Of a DNA stretch of 64,000 bases, positions 11,913 through 25,053 are shown piece after piece. Position 1 is the stretch's first letter, and each line of letters begins with the position of its first letter. A program made the position numbers and the translations under genes. The stretch is from NCBI RefSeq assembly GCF_031877795.1, contig NC_133937.1, forward strand, positions 17,387,501 to 17,451,500, in the 5' to 3' direction. This DNA comes from Strix aluco (Eukaryota > Chordata > Aves > Strigiformes > Strigidae). The notes under the pieces were generated by a model, which ran no database searches, had not been told where the DNA came from, and saw only the letters and a program-made list of their open reading frames with translations.

Positions 11913-13804
11913 ATGCAGTTTATTGCTGATAAGTGAGATATCATGCTGCCTGAGCTAAGAACCAAGATGAATATTCTGCTCCACTTCAACCAGTAGCATT
12001 CTCTATGCATTATTTTCAGCTGAAAGGTGGCCTAAGAGCAAAGTTGGATATTTTCAAAAGCTCAGCTGGGAGTTAATCAACTCTTATTGTGTTTCGACAG
12101 GAGCTGGGTGCTTAACTTGCATCCAGTGAGTCATCCTCTGGATTGTCACTCCCTTACACGCAAGCAGCCCCACCGAAGGTACAGAGAACTTTCAGACATC
12201 CTAGAAATGACCTGTCGTTAAAAGTGTATAAGCTAAACTGTATCGGGTTAGGGAGTGATTACAGATGTAATTATGCTTAAACAGTCTGGGGAGAGAAGGT
12301 GGGCAGTACCAAGAACCTCAGTCAATCCTCACCCAGCTTTGCCGTGGTCTGAACAAGATGTGTGACTGCAACTGAATAGTCTTGAAGTTTTTAGTGGGGA
12401 TACTCAGGAGTGTATTTATGAAGTTATATTCCTGCTTCAGGGAATAATCCCAAATCTTTTAAAACCACTGAAAGGTTTCCACTGACTGATAAGCTCACTA
12501 TCAAACCTTAAATGTTTGCATGTTTGGGTTTAATTTTCTATGGCTGATTTAAAATCCCAGTCATTAAGAATAGAAAAATACATATATAGTACTAATGACA
12601 GATTTTTAAAAATGATCTGTTCATTTTTCTTCACTTCCAAGTAATGCTGAACATTAATTTCCTACAAATGAAGCAATTTGAAGTAGAGTGCACAAAATAA
12701 TTAATCTTATTTTTTAAATTAAAATAATTTAAATAAAGAACTCATCTGTGGCCTCAGTGCTCTTTCTGGAAAGGAAGAAATACATAAAAGAATCAAAAAG
12801 AAAGCAAATGCCAAATTATCTAACAGGAAAGGAATCTACAAATATATGTAATATATTTGCACATTACATCATAAAAATAACTTTCTCACAAATGCTGTCA
12901 TTGCAAATGCCAAGACACATAGCAGACCATTCAATTAGTAGTAAAACTGAGCAAGCAAATGAGAAATTATTTACATTGGAAATATGCATTTCCTAATTTT
13001 GGGGCTTGCTGGCATTTTTTTAGATTGTCAAATTATCTATTACACTACAGGTTTTCCTTATACTAAGAACTGGATGTGGTAGAATTTGAAATACCATTTA
13101 AATTGTAAACTTGTGGAGGTAGAAATTCTTTTTATGTATGCAGGCAGCATCGCAAAGAATGAGCATTCACAATAAACTCAATGTTTTTATTAGCAAATGT
13201 TGACTTTTTAATCCAACACCATAATTTGGTTAAAATTAAAACATAAACATAGTTGAATAGTTATCTGTAAATGGAGAACATTCAGGAATATAAGAAAAAT
13301 AATTCCATCTTCATTAGATCCAGGAAAAGTAAGCCTGACCTTTTTTTTTTGTTGTCATCTCCTCTGAAAATCAGGCCCTGAATTTCTGTGCCTACATGTA
13401 GCCATTTCAGGAAAGACAGTAAATAAGCTATTTTTATTTACCTTCTGCAGAGGGAATCTGTAAAAATAAGTCATTAATATTTGTAAAATAGCAGTGACAT
13501 CCTCACAGAGAAATTATACACAGTAACAACATATTCCTAAAAAACCAGAAGCTTACAGTAGAGCATTCTTGTCCACATCCCTTTGCCCAGTCACCCTACA
13601 TGTCCTTTTTTACTTTCAGGGTTTCACTTGTATTTTTTTTTATGATTTCCTTGGCTTCAAATCCACAGCTATCCAGAGCTATCAAGAGGCAAATAGTCTA
13701 ATGGAAAGTAATATGGCTGAGGAGATTAAATACAATAGTGGGGAGCAGGATCTTTTTAGTTTTAAACACATGGTACTGTCTCCAGTCTTGCTGAAAGCTC
13801 CTTG

Positions 13805-13920
13805 CTACAGTTTTCTTGTTTGTTAAATAGGAAAAATATTAACCTGCCTCTTGGTGAAGCAGACTTAGAGCTCAGAAATGCTTCTGTCTGTATAAATGCT
13901 GGGAGTTATTAGAACATGTT
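13805..13920 (+). mobile_element. MIR-like SINE remnant (3' half)
   Basis: The order GTTAAATAGGAAAAATATTAA, CCTGCCTCTTGG, GCTCAGAAATGC and TATAAATGCTGGGAGTTATT follows the MIR 3' half (CTGTAAAATGGGGATAAT through TATAAATGCTAGCTATTATT) in the sense direction. Confidence 0.5.
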
Positions 13921-14399
13921 CAGCTTGGGAAGGGGGGTTCTGAATATAGTGATGAACCCACTCAATTTCAATTGCCGCATATGAGTTTTTTTCCTATTAT
14001 AACAATTAACCTCTTAGAAAAGAATTAGCACTGAGTTTACATGTTGACTCTATAGACATTGGATAATTGCTTTTTAAAAAAATCATCTATAGTCCAGGAA
14101 ATTACATTTCTCCTTTTGCTTCTAAAATTACAAACTTCTGACTTCCCAGCTGGTAATGCAAGCAATCAAAATCGTGTCTCTTGAGTGCAGTTGCATGACA
14201 CACATGAACAACAATCTCATTTCATAAAGAATTAACCCACAGCCAGCCATGTTAACTGGCTCCAATTCCTGCCACAAAGCCCATCTGATGTGAGCACTGT
14301 AGTTCCCACTTTGTGTAGGTAGCAACGTACTGGTCAAGTAACAGCAAACCTTTTCGGAGCCCTACCCTGACAAAGCTCCCTGACAAAGGGAAAGAGTTT

Positions 14400-14545
14400 G
14401 GAATAAAGCAACGAACTGAAACTCAGAAGATCTGGCTTTGTTTTTTGTCTTTCTTACGGACTTTCTATCAGTAAGTCACATGCTTAACCTCCCAGAGTTT
14501 CATCTTCTATCATATAGAGACAGTAATACCTCTTTTGACTGTCTT
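14400..14545 (+). mobile_element. MIR-like SINE remnant (core region)
   Basis: AACTCAGAAGATCTGGCTTT, then AAGTCACATGCTTAACCTCC, then AGAGTTTCATCTTCTATCAT and AGACAGTAATACCTC. This is the order of the MIR core in the sense direction. Confidence 0.55.
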
Positions 14546-16689
14546 TTTAATCTAGAGTATAAAGGAAGGGACATTACTCCCCCCTCCTAATCTCAGCTAA
14601 GACATCTAGGCACTACTGTGATTCTAATCAGTAACAGCATTAACCACTGTTTAAACAGAAGGGCCTACTTCAATTTGAAATTTCCTTGATTTTATCTAGT
14701 TAAAATTCTCTTTGTAATTTCTCTGATTGTTTTTTCTTCTTTTTGAGAGAAGGTAGGAGGAAAGGAGTTACTTGTTTGGAGTTGATGATTTAGTTCTTTA
14801 AGTGCTCCAAGTAGAGCATCATAGAAAGGAAGCAGAGAACATAGATCCAAATGAGGAAAATCTGGCAAATTTAACTTTTTTCAGCAGGATTGCTCCCTAA
14901 AATGTGTTATTTAGAGCTTCAACTTAAAGATGACCTGTAAATGAAAGTCCAGAATAAACATATAACTCAGCTGTGCACTCTTCTCAATGAACTACCTTAA
15001 AGTGACCTGGGTGGAGGTTCCCTCAATACCTCCCCATCATTTCATAAAATAAACACCTTGCTGCTTTCAGGGTTTTTTTCTTGATGTTCAGTCTAAATCT
15101 TTCTCTACTGGATTTTAAGCATTGCAACCCTAATTATAGTCCTAAATCAGTTCTTCTCCTATATTAGTATTTACTGGAAATTGTTATTTTGGGTAAGCAA
15201 TTGTCATATTCCTCATCAGAAACCAATTAAGCAGCCTGTAGCCACTTATTTTTCTGTTTTGAAATACTTTTTAGGTGAAAGATTCAAATAAACAGCACCA
15301 GATTCAGTTGTGCCAAAGACTGCCATTCAGAGGGCTTTTTGCTACACTATCCAGTCTGGAGAAAGGTTATTCATACATTCAGAACATTGACTTTGCTGGC
15401 ACATGTGCATATTTGCATTTGAAATTTCTAGATTGGCAACCCTTCAAAACCAATTGCCTTCTCTTGGGACAGGAACATGAACCTTTATTTTTCTTTGATT
15501 TGAGAACTGACACCCCTGCGATCTTCATCATGAGTCTAGCAATATTAAATGTGTTGTTCTTTACAGGCAGGACTGGCTGCTTGAGTTGAATGACTACATG
15601 GTGAGCTTGGGGGAGCTGTGGGGGGGGGTGTGTGTTTGTTTTTTAAATTCACCTCCTCCATGTTGTGGGGAAAGAAGCTTTTAGACATTACATGATCCAT
15701 GTGGATTTAAGCAGCAGTTGATTTCAGCAGCATCTTACATTTTTCAACACAGTGTTATGAACTGTTGAGGCTTAGTACAGGATTTTTTTTTTTATATGAA
15801 AAGATGTGACAGGCCACAAAATGTGCAGTGAAGAAATAAAACCAACCCCCATACACACCAAGAAGAATGACTACATACCACATTTCCCTGACAAAGGTGT
15901 CTTTAGCATGAGTCCAGAAACTTGACACTCCAAACTGCGCATATACTTCAAGACAGACAGGTGTTTTCCAGGGACAAAAGTCTGTCTTCTTCTCCCATGA
16001 TGAATTACAATGGAGCACAGCAGTCATTGCAAGTTCAGTGAAAAGGGAAGCTGCATGCGATGTGCTGCTCAATTGAGGGGCATCAGAAGAACTGAGAAAG
16101 AGCTGGAGCTGTCAGGTTTCTCAGGGCTTATGCCTCCAGACTGTGGTTCTGCTTCTGCTCTACCTAGTCCCCTGCTGCAACACTGGGCAGAAGTAGCCTG
16201 TCAACTGTTGTAGGTACAAGGCTTCTCTGGTACATGGGGAGCCATATGGCTGTATTTAAGAAGGCAGAATTACTATCCACTGCTAGACAGATTTAAAACC
16301 CCAAAAAGACTGAGGTTCTCAGAACCATGTGTATAATTTTAAAACCCCTAATGAAGGAGAATCTGAAACTCAGGAGGCCCTGAGTCCAATTCAGAGACAA
16401 ATTCGAGTGCTTGTGACAGAGACAGATGAGTTACATCCATTCATGGAAAGAAAAACAATTTTATGATCATGCAACTGAATTATTTCTAATTAATTCATGA
16501 TCTATATTTCATACTGCTGAAGCAGGGTCTGAGCCACACTAGAAAAAATCCTTCACGTGGCATATCCTAATGGTGGTGAGGATGCTGAGTCACTGATTCC
16601 ATTATTAACAATTTCTTTTGAGTTTGTAATTAATCTCTTAATTTCATTCTCTTGTTCCTGGACACACATAGTGAGTTGTTAGTACATTG

Positions 16690-17115
16690 TCAGAGAGCAG
16701 CAAGGGTCAGTTGCACCCTGCGGCCCAGGAGCCAAGGGGTATCCCAGGGCTGGCAGTGATGGAGCAGGGTAGAGCAGACCCCAAGATCAGGGCCAGGTTT
16801 AACCAAAAGTCAAGCTCACCAAGCAAATTTGTGGTGATGAGGCAGGTCCAAGGTCAAGCCAGGCAGTCGATCTGCAAATCATGATCCATAGTGGGTACAG
16901 TGATGAGCAGGCAGGCCCGTGGCGATGAGGCAGAGCCAAAGTCAAGGTCTAGCTGGAAAGTTGGGCTGTGGTCTGGATAAGCAGGGTCCATGGCCAGGCA
17001 TTGGCACGGCTGCAATTGAGCTGGAACTCAGCACTCCTACTACATAGCCTAGGGTTGAGCTGAAATGGGGCTCCTGGGCAGGGGTGGGGTGGTGGAGAGG
17101 CCCCAGGTGAGGGTG
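16690..17115 (+). repeat. GC-rich degenerate interspersed repeat (copy A)
   Basis: A block of higher GC than its flanks, with internally echoed phrases GATGAGGCAGGTCCAAGGTC, GATGAGGCAGAGCCAAAGTC and GATCAGGGCCAGG about 40-90 bp apart. It ends in GGTTGAGCTGAAATGGGGCT. It resembles LTR-like or non-autonomous elements seen in sauropsids. No terminal repeats or coding capacity were recognised. Confidence 0.4.
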
Positions 17116-18370
17116 GCCAGGGCTGTTAATGCTTATATGCCCTGATATATAGATGTACTGTGCTTTCAAGATTTCTTTACAAATAAATGCCATGAAGAGT
17201 GTCATACATTTGCCTGCCACATAGAGCAGGACTTTAATGTTACACAAATAATAACCTGATACTACAAACCCTTGTATATGTCACTGAGATCTTATTACAG
17301 CCTGGGTAAGAGGATGCTGGGTGTTTGCACTGATGAGGCTATTTCAGTATGATAAGCTGCACTAAGTGGGCTCAGTTTTGCATCAGTGGAGTGTATTTGC
17401 ATATTGCACTGCCAGGGAAAAGAAACCTTCCATATTGCAAGAGTCTGCCATGCACAAAACTGCCGCTGCAAACATCTGAGTGTGTGAGCAGTTCCAGTGA
17501 AGGCAATACTCCGTGAAAGTGCTGTGTTGGTGCTAGCAAGGCTAAATTAAAGGCTCTGTGACATTTCCAGTTTCTTGGATGCTCGCTGGAAAACTCATCC
17601 ATATACTTTCAGGAATTTTTGCAATATCCATTGCCTTTTGATTTATAAAATTGCACATGGAAAAAGAATGGCAAATATTTTTGGCTATGAGAATTCCAAT
17701 AGTCTTTTGGAAGAATCATTAATAGAGCCAACCTTAAGTCCAGCCAAATATTCCCATTTTCTTTCACTTCAATCCTTCAATGTATGCTTTCCTGTTGAAA
17801 GGGAGCCTGGAAGAGTTGTCCATATTTTCATTCTATACAGCAAGACTTTTTTCCTATCAGCTCCTGATTTCTGATTTTTTTTCATTTCAGATTTTTTTTT
17901 CTGTTTCATATGTTTTTAAAATGGACAGAAGGAGCCAAAATGTATCTTATATTTTCCATTCTATGTTGCATTTTGCAGTTGTGTCTTAAAATTCTTCCAT
18001 AAGTCCAACACAATCTTATTCTTAAATTAATAAACCTTGAAAAGCTGTCACCACATTTAAAAATCTAAGAAGACAAGTTTTATATTAAAAAACAATTTAC
18101 TTCATATCTATATAAAACTGTAGACACATGCTCATACATGTCTGTACACACATACTTTTAGTGCAGTGATATGATATAATGGGTTTATATATAGGCTATT
18201 AAAATAACGTAAATGAACAAAACAAAGCAGATTACCAGCAAAAAAAAATGCAATAACAGGATTAAGACCAAAATTATAACCCCCAAATAAGTTAAGAGAG
18301 TCATAACATGAACAATTTCATTCTGCTCTTACAACATATGTGTTCACTAATTTATCTACAAAAGAGATTT

Positions 18371-18397
18371 GGGGGGGGGGGGGGGGGGCGGGGGGGA
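18371..18397. repeat. Near-pure G tract (one C, then A)
   Basis: Eighteen G, one C, then six or more G. A strong G-quadruplex former and a likely sequencing weak spot. Confidence 0.9.
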
Positions 18398-19624
18398 GGC
18401 CCTAAGGCTCCAAGATTGTTTCTTCAAACAGATTCAGGCTGGATCTTGTTTGATTGACTTTTGCAACAAGTGCTGAGTCTGAACAAGAGAGTCACCGCAT
18501 TTGTTCAAACAGCAGCTCTGACAGAGATACCAATGTGGGAAAGTCCTTTAGGGATATGTTGTGCTCTGGAATTTAAGCAGAACCTCCAATAGAAACTGAT
18601 TGCCCAATACAACTGCTCATCTCTCCCTAGGCCATCCTGCAAATGGAACCAATAGCATGGACCTTCTTCAGAGAAGCACGATGCAGGTTAGCAGGGCAGT
18701 GCGGGTGCAGAACAAAGCATTACCTTCAAGCAAGTCGGTGGGAAGGAGTTAATAAACAAAGTTACCCATAAAGTGAGAATGCAACAGTAACAAAAATGAA
18801 AGTGGTTGTAAACTCTGTTAATGCATGGATAATTCATGTAGTAAATAGAACAGAAGAGAAGGCACACAAAACATTGCTTTGGTGAATGCTGTAGAAAAAC
18901 CTGTCAGCAATAGATGTCAAATATATCCTTTGTAGCTTCACTGAGGTATTTTGCAGTGAAATAATCAAAACAATAAAAAAAATGCAAATCTCAATTATGG
19001 GACAAGAATCTTCTTGTAGTTTGGTGCTAGGAGTTCCATGGCAGATTGCTTCGCAACACTCGGTTTTTGTGCTCTGCTGGGACTGACTGAGAGCTCAGAT
19101 CCCAGCTGCTAGGTGAGTTTATGTAGTTCTGAGAGTACAGGAGCAGCTCTGTACCCCTGTGACATGGATACGGTGAAATCACTTTCACACTTAAACTGTG
19201 CACATACAGAAAGAGTTTGGTGGCTTTTTCTTTTTAAATTCTTGTTCAGCTGTAACAATGAGCTTCATTTCTGGATGTTCAGCTTCTGTGGTTTAGTATT
19301 TATGACTCTGCACCTTGGACTTCCCAGGTGGTCATCCATCTCACATTGTGCTTAGGGCCAGGGTCCTCTCCGTCCTGTATCCACCGGAATGTTCACCAGC
19401 AGGTGTTGAGTAGCCTTGTGATTTCCTCAGACTCCATAGGGTTGGAAAAACCATTTGCTGGACCACCAGGCAACAAGCAGCAGTTATATCTGGCAAGCCT
19501 AAATGCAAAAGGGAAGATTATGGGTTTTAAAGCCATCGGGGACCATTCCACATCACATAGCAACTTTCCAACTATTCCTCCATGCTTCAGCAAGAGCAAA
19601 CACAGAGAGAAGGGCTGTCTAAGG

Positions 19625-20060
19625 GCCCTGAGAGCATCCCCCCTCCTGGCTGTTTGGCTGCCTGGGCTCAGGGCCAGCTTAGAGCTAGCACAGCTGAGAG
19701 CCGCCCCGCCTCCTGTGCTGGCCTTGGACACGGTGCTGCAGGCAGGCCTCAGCCAGGGCCGATACCACTTCCTGCAGGACCTGCTTTTAAGCTAAACCTC
19801 TTCCATTTGGGCCCCAGCTGAGCTAAAATTCCTGCTGTGTTGCATGCCTGTCCCTGGCTTTGGGCCCATTGCTCTGGACATAGACCCTGACCTGCAGCTG
19901 ACCTCCAGTCTGATCTCAGACCTGCCCTACCACTGTGTACCTGCCTGGTGCTCACTGGGCTGTGCCTGATCCTTGTTAATCCCGCTGGACCTGCCTTGGT
20001 GGCCTTGCCTGGGGGCTGTGGGACTGGTGAGACTCCTGCCCTGTCAGCTGTGTTACCGTG
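19625..20060 (-). repeat. GC-rich degenerate interspersed repeat (copy B)
   Basis: In minus-strand sense it contains AAGGCAGGTCCAGC, GGATCAGGCACAGCC, AGGGCAGGTCTGAGATCAG and TTTTAGCTCAGCTGGGGCCC. These echo phrases of the 16.7-kb block in the same order but opposite orientation. It is GC-rich against an AT-rich surround. Open frames on both strands here are products of base composition. Kinship with copy A is by eye only. Confidence 0.35.
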
Positions 20061-23000
20061 CTCAGTTCACCTTCCCTTGCAGAGAGCCGGCTCTTGCTGT
20101 TCCCTGACAGGATGTTCCTCTCAGAATCTCCACAGCTTTTAAAGGCTGATGATCTCAGCAAAAAAACCCATTTTCCTTCACAGACGAACAGAAATGGTGG
20201 ATTCAGCCAAGAATCAAACTGACCACTTGTACTACTGAACCATGTAAGGAGCAAGATTAATAGTCTTACATAGTTTCCTTTCTCTCAGCAATATGAAGAG
20301 AGGGGTAGAAACTTTGGGAACTCTTTTTCTTAGTCCTCCAGCCTTTCTGTACCCAAACTATAGAGACATCCTGGAAATAAATGCCATGAATACACAAGCA
20401 GAAGAAAACAACTTGTGTGAGCAGTTACACTTACAACTCTTGGAGTCCAATGGATCTTTCAGTTACGTGCCCTTTTGACGTCAGCTGCAACCTGTATCAT
20501 GCTGGCACCACAAAGAGTACCACCACACCAGCAAGTATCATGAGACTAAAACAATATAAAAAAGTCCTCTTTGAACAGTAAGTCAGAGAAAGTCCAGGGA
20601 AACTGTGGTCAACATGTCAGGATGTTCTTTTCTTCTTCCTCTGCTTTCCTCTCATGCCTTCCTCCCCCTGCCCCTGTCGATTTTGCTGGAGGCTTGGGCC
20701 CTGCTCCTGGAAGAAGTCTTTTTAAGCCTATTGCTAAACTCCTGAAGCAGCTGCTCAGACCTCTTCCTACCACTGTGTTGTGATGCAGTCATGATTTTAC
20801 CACAAAAGTGGCGCTTGCCTGCCATGAACCCCAAAGAGTTCAACACTGATTAGGAAGGAAGGCTGGCTGGCTGGCAGGCAGCATGACTGACTAAGCCTGG
20901 TTTCCTTAGGAACCCAGCCTAAAAGAGTGAGAAAGTAAGAGCATGTGTGTTCTGGTAGGCAGTGAATAATCCATTAAAACTCTTAATTAAAAATTTAAAC
21001 ATGTGTCTGCTAATTACATCACCCTTCTCCTGCCCTCAAAAAAGCAGCAAATGAGCATGGTTGCACACCTGCCTGTGTGTTTATTTCCTTAGGATGCTGC
21101 TCACTTGCTCAGCAACCCAAATACCAGCTCAGGTAGCAGCTGCCATTGTAAAAACATTCTGGGGAAGAGCAATGACAAATATTTTCTTTTTGGTAATGAG
21201 TGACAAAACTGTTCACAGAAATCCTGCTCACTGTTGCTGCATGCCATGAATTTGATGTTTTTCATATTATCAATTCTGATACTATTAGTTCTCATCTCTC
21301 AGACAGGGCTGTTTAATGTCAGCAATGCACACTCTGCTGACCGGCCACCTGAAGACCTGTGAAAAGAGAAAGAGATGGGGTAAATGGTTTAAAAAGTAGG
21401 ATATGAAAATGAACAAGGACATTGTAAACTCAAAAACTGCAGAGAAAGGTCTGCCAAGCCTCTAGACCCTCTGGAGATTCTCAGTCCCGCAGGGATAGTG
21501 TGGTGCTCCACATTTCAAGTGCACATGGGGTGAGGAGCCTCAGCATGGTAAAGGGACAGCTCAGATTAACTGTTGTCCATGAAAATGAGTGCTCACAGCA
21601 AATGAAACCTCTAAAGTTATACTGCAGTGAATCTCCTCTGGTACATGTGGCCTCCTCGGTGGCTCTGAGTTGGCTGGGTTGCAGCCACTTGACATCAGGC
21701 CACAGCGTCTGAGTTGGGAAGTCTGTTTTATTCAATGCATAGAGGAGTAGGATCATGTTCAACATTGCTGTTGTTATTTACTACAGTCATTAATTTGGCA
21801 GGAATTGACCAAATTCTGGCAGGTAGCGTATGTCTCTGTACATCAGCATAACTATGCTGAGCTATAGTGGGTATGCTGGGTGAAAAACCAATTCCCTGAC
21901 TTTTGGCTCCTGTCAAAACAGGCAGAGGCCAGAGCAGGAGGGCGTGTGTGTCTGCTGGCACATATATGGTCACCCTCACCAGAGGTTCATCCAATATGCT
22001 CTCCTTGAGGCCTACCTTTACACTGTGGTCCTACTACAGCCTGCTAAACCTCTTGGGAAAGGGTCCAGCTGGGATGTGGGTTTGTTTCCTTGGGGCCACT
22101 TAGAGCCACACTGGTACTGCTCAAGGCCTTCTCCAACACAAGCTAGAAAAGACTCGACAGCATGAAACTCTGAACCCTTAAACCCCAACACTGGGCATCA
22201 GTAACAAAGCTCTGCCTCAAGACTGTGAATGAGCCTATGAGATTATCTTTCAAGTGATATTTTAATGCATTCACTGACTGTTTTAGAGCTTCACAGGTGA
22301 TGTCTTGAGACATAGTGGAGAAGGCTTCATTATTCTCAGGGGTATAGAGAAGGAGACAGCTGCCCTGCTGCTGAGCTTCCGCATGTTGAGGTCACATCCA
22401 TCTAAGACGGCTGGAGTCAGGCAACTCAGCTCAGGGGCTGCTAGAATCACTAAAAGGTTTTTCATGTGAGCTGAAGCATCTGTTATTGCAGGGTAGAGAA
22501 ACTAACTGTTCCTTCCTTTAAAAAATGGTTATTTGTTAAAATCTGAGGTATATGTGGAGTTTAAAATGCCATATGGCAAACCTAGGGGCATATGAAATCC
22601 CAAGCAAGACCATGAGGTTAATTGGCTCTAGTCAGAAATATTGGGCCTGGCAGATCTGGACTTTTGTCACGAAGGAGGGATCCCATATCTAAAATTCAAA
22701 AACTGGCCTGTCTTTATAGGGTGTCAGCTCCCAGTCCTAGAGCTTGGTCATCCCCTGAAATCCCGAGCTCATCTCTGCTCCTTTTGACTTTCCTAACTTG
22801 CTGGGAGGGTGACACAAGCATCTGTGTAGTTTACTGGCAGGACCCCACTGTAGTGCACTGCCCTGCTACATGGGGGTCATGGTAAGAGTGCTGGGAGGAA
22901 AGAGTGGTTCATGTCAAGGTGGCTGTTTGATGTGGACTCATCTGCTCCAGTAAATGAGCACAGGTCATTCTCATGGGTAATGATCACTCTGCTGACCAGG

Positions 23001-23880
23001 TGTCCGGCTGAACCTTCTGCATTATTTTTGCCCGCCAGGAAGAGTGTAGTGACAGAGCCGCTCCGGACAGGCTGATGCACTTACCTCGTATGTACTCTCC
23101 AGCCCAGACTGGATGGCATGGCATGAAGCAGTGTGGTGGGGTGAGCGAGGGCACATAGTCACAGTGCCTGCGTTTCTGTGGGTCAGTGTCACTACCCTTT
23201 GAGCTGCAGTGGTGGAGGAGAAGCACCCACAGCTTATACCAAAACCTGTTCAAGCCAGGAGTGGGAGGATGCATCTGCAGCTGGGCTCCACAGACAAAGC
23301 TCAATTACTTTCCATTTGTGTAGAGAATGGGTGCATTTAATCCAGGAACAGTAGCAACCAAAAAGTCATTTCACTAAGTAGCAAGATCATCCACCACTTG
23401 GGAGTAGCTAGAACTATTTGCAAAATGTTTTCATACTTCAGCAAGGAAGAGGCTGCATATTTCTGACTGTGGAGCAGAAGGCAATCCTATAATAATGCCT
23501 CATCTTTACCAATCATTCCAAATTATTCACATGAAAGATCTTGCTTTCTCTCTTGGACTTTAATGAAGCTCCTGTTGAACCAATTATTCACTAGCTATTC
23601 ATGTATTGTCAGAAAGGAAATCACAGAAGCTTTGTCATTAGGAATAAGATTTGATTGGCAAGGCACATGGCTTTGGGGTGGGTTTTCTTCTTCCCCTTTT
23701 TTGCTCTAAAGCCATAGCTTTTAGCTGGCAATTTCCACTGCTATAATCTGATGGAAAGTGATAAAACGCATCAGACTGCAGTACTCAAATGAGAAAACAC
23801 TCCAGATTAGTAGGAATATAATTATGTTTTTCATGACATTGATTTTTTATTTTCTAACTGATAAAAGTAAACAACTGAGT

Positions 23881-23890
23881 GGGGGGGGGG
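23881..23890. repeat. G homopolymer
   Basis: Run of G following GAGT, about 10 nt or slightly longer. Confidence 0.8.
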
Positions 23891-25028
23891 AGTGCCGAAA
23901 AACAACATTTAGACTTTAGTGAGATAATTAACTCAGCAATTAAACATATTTTGTATTCAGCATTTGTCCTCCATAGCACACAGCATATGTGACGTTTGTC
24001 CTTTATTCAAATTCTTGCTTCTTGCAATCTTTTTTGTCAGCAGGAGTGGCAGCCGGCAAGAGTCCTGTATGAAGGCCCACTTCTATGGTGCTTTACTTTT
24101 AAAGATGAATATTCACAGCTATGGTTTGGAAGGGAAGAGGGAGCCAAAAAGAATCATTAAGCTGAGCAAAATGAGCAGAATTGAGAGGCAAGAGACCTGT
24201 GCAACAGGCATTTGTGTCTGTTTTCTTTTTGCCGGTAGTGTTTGGAGGGGAAGTAAACCAAGCCCCTCGTGATCCTTGCTGCTCTGCATACTAAACTTCA
24301 TCCAGATGCAATGTGGGGCTGCAATGCCAAATGCCCTGTGCTCTGATCTGACTCAGTATCACAGCATCAGGGTGGGCTAGTACATGGGCAGGATATATCC
24401 GAGGAAAATTAAAGAACCAGAATTGAAGCCAATTAAAGAAAAGTGGCTGGTCCTTTGGTAGGGCTGCTGCTGGTTCAACAGAGTTGATTTCTCCCTACAG
24501 CGTGAAACATGGGAAGAGGCATAAGCAACAATGGATCATTAGAAATCTCACTGGCTTTTTTAGCACAGAGTAGTTCTTTCATCATCAGTTCAGCAGAGAG
24601 TGAGTGCATCCTCAGGGAAGCTGACAGTCTCAGAAGGTATGAACTATGATACAGGAGAGATGTCCTCCACATCATTGCCCCATCTTCATCTCTTTTAGAA
24701 AAATGAGGCCATTAAGAAAAAGTTACAAGTCTAGGATAAATAAAACATACTACTTGTGACTTTATAGGCTGGTTCAAGAGGGACAAGCAAACACTGTCAG
24801 GCAGAGGTGTGCAGATATGTCATGCAAAGGATGACACAGTACTTCTGCATGTCAACCCAAACTGCAAAGCTGCAGCTGATACTGTGCAAGTTAATACCCA
24901 AGCACACTACAGTTTATCTTTTTTCTTTGAGACAACAATATGTGAGTCTTTTTTTCAGGGCAGAACTCTGAGCCTCAGGGAAACTCAAATATCTTCCTAC
25001 TCCGTGAGACTCCCATGGTCCAATTTAA

Positions 25029-25053
25029 GCTGCTGCTGCTGCTGCTGCTGCTG
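25029..25053. repeat. (GCT)8 trinucleotide microsatellite
   Basis: About eight perfect GCT units followed by GGGG. It lies in intergenic DNA and not in a supported coding region. Confidence 0.9.

Noticed and set aside
19328..19955. Overlapping frames of 79-155 codons on both strands
   Set aside because: They coincide with a GC-rich degenerate repeat and have no consistent coding signal.
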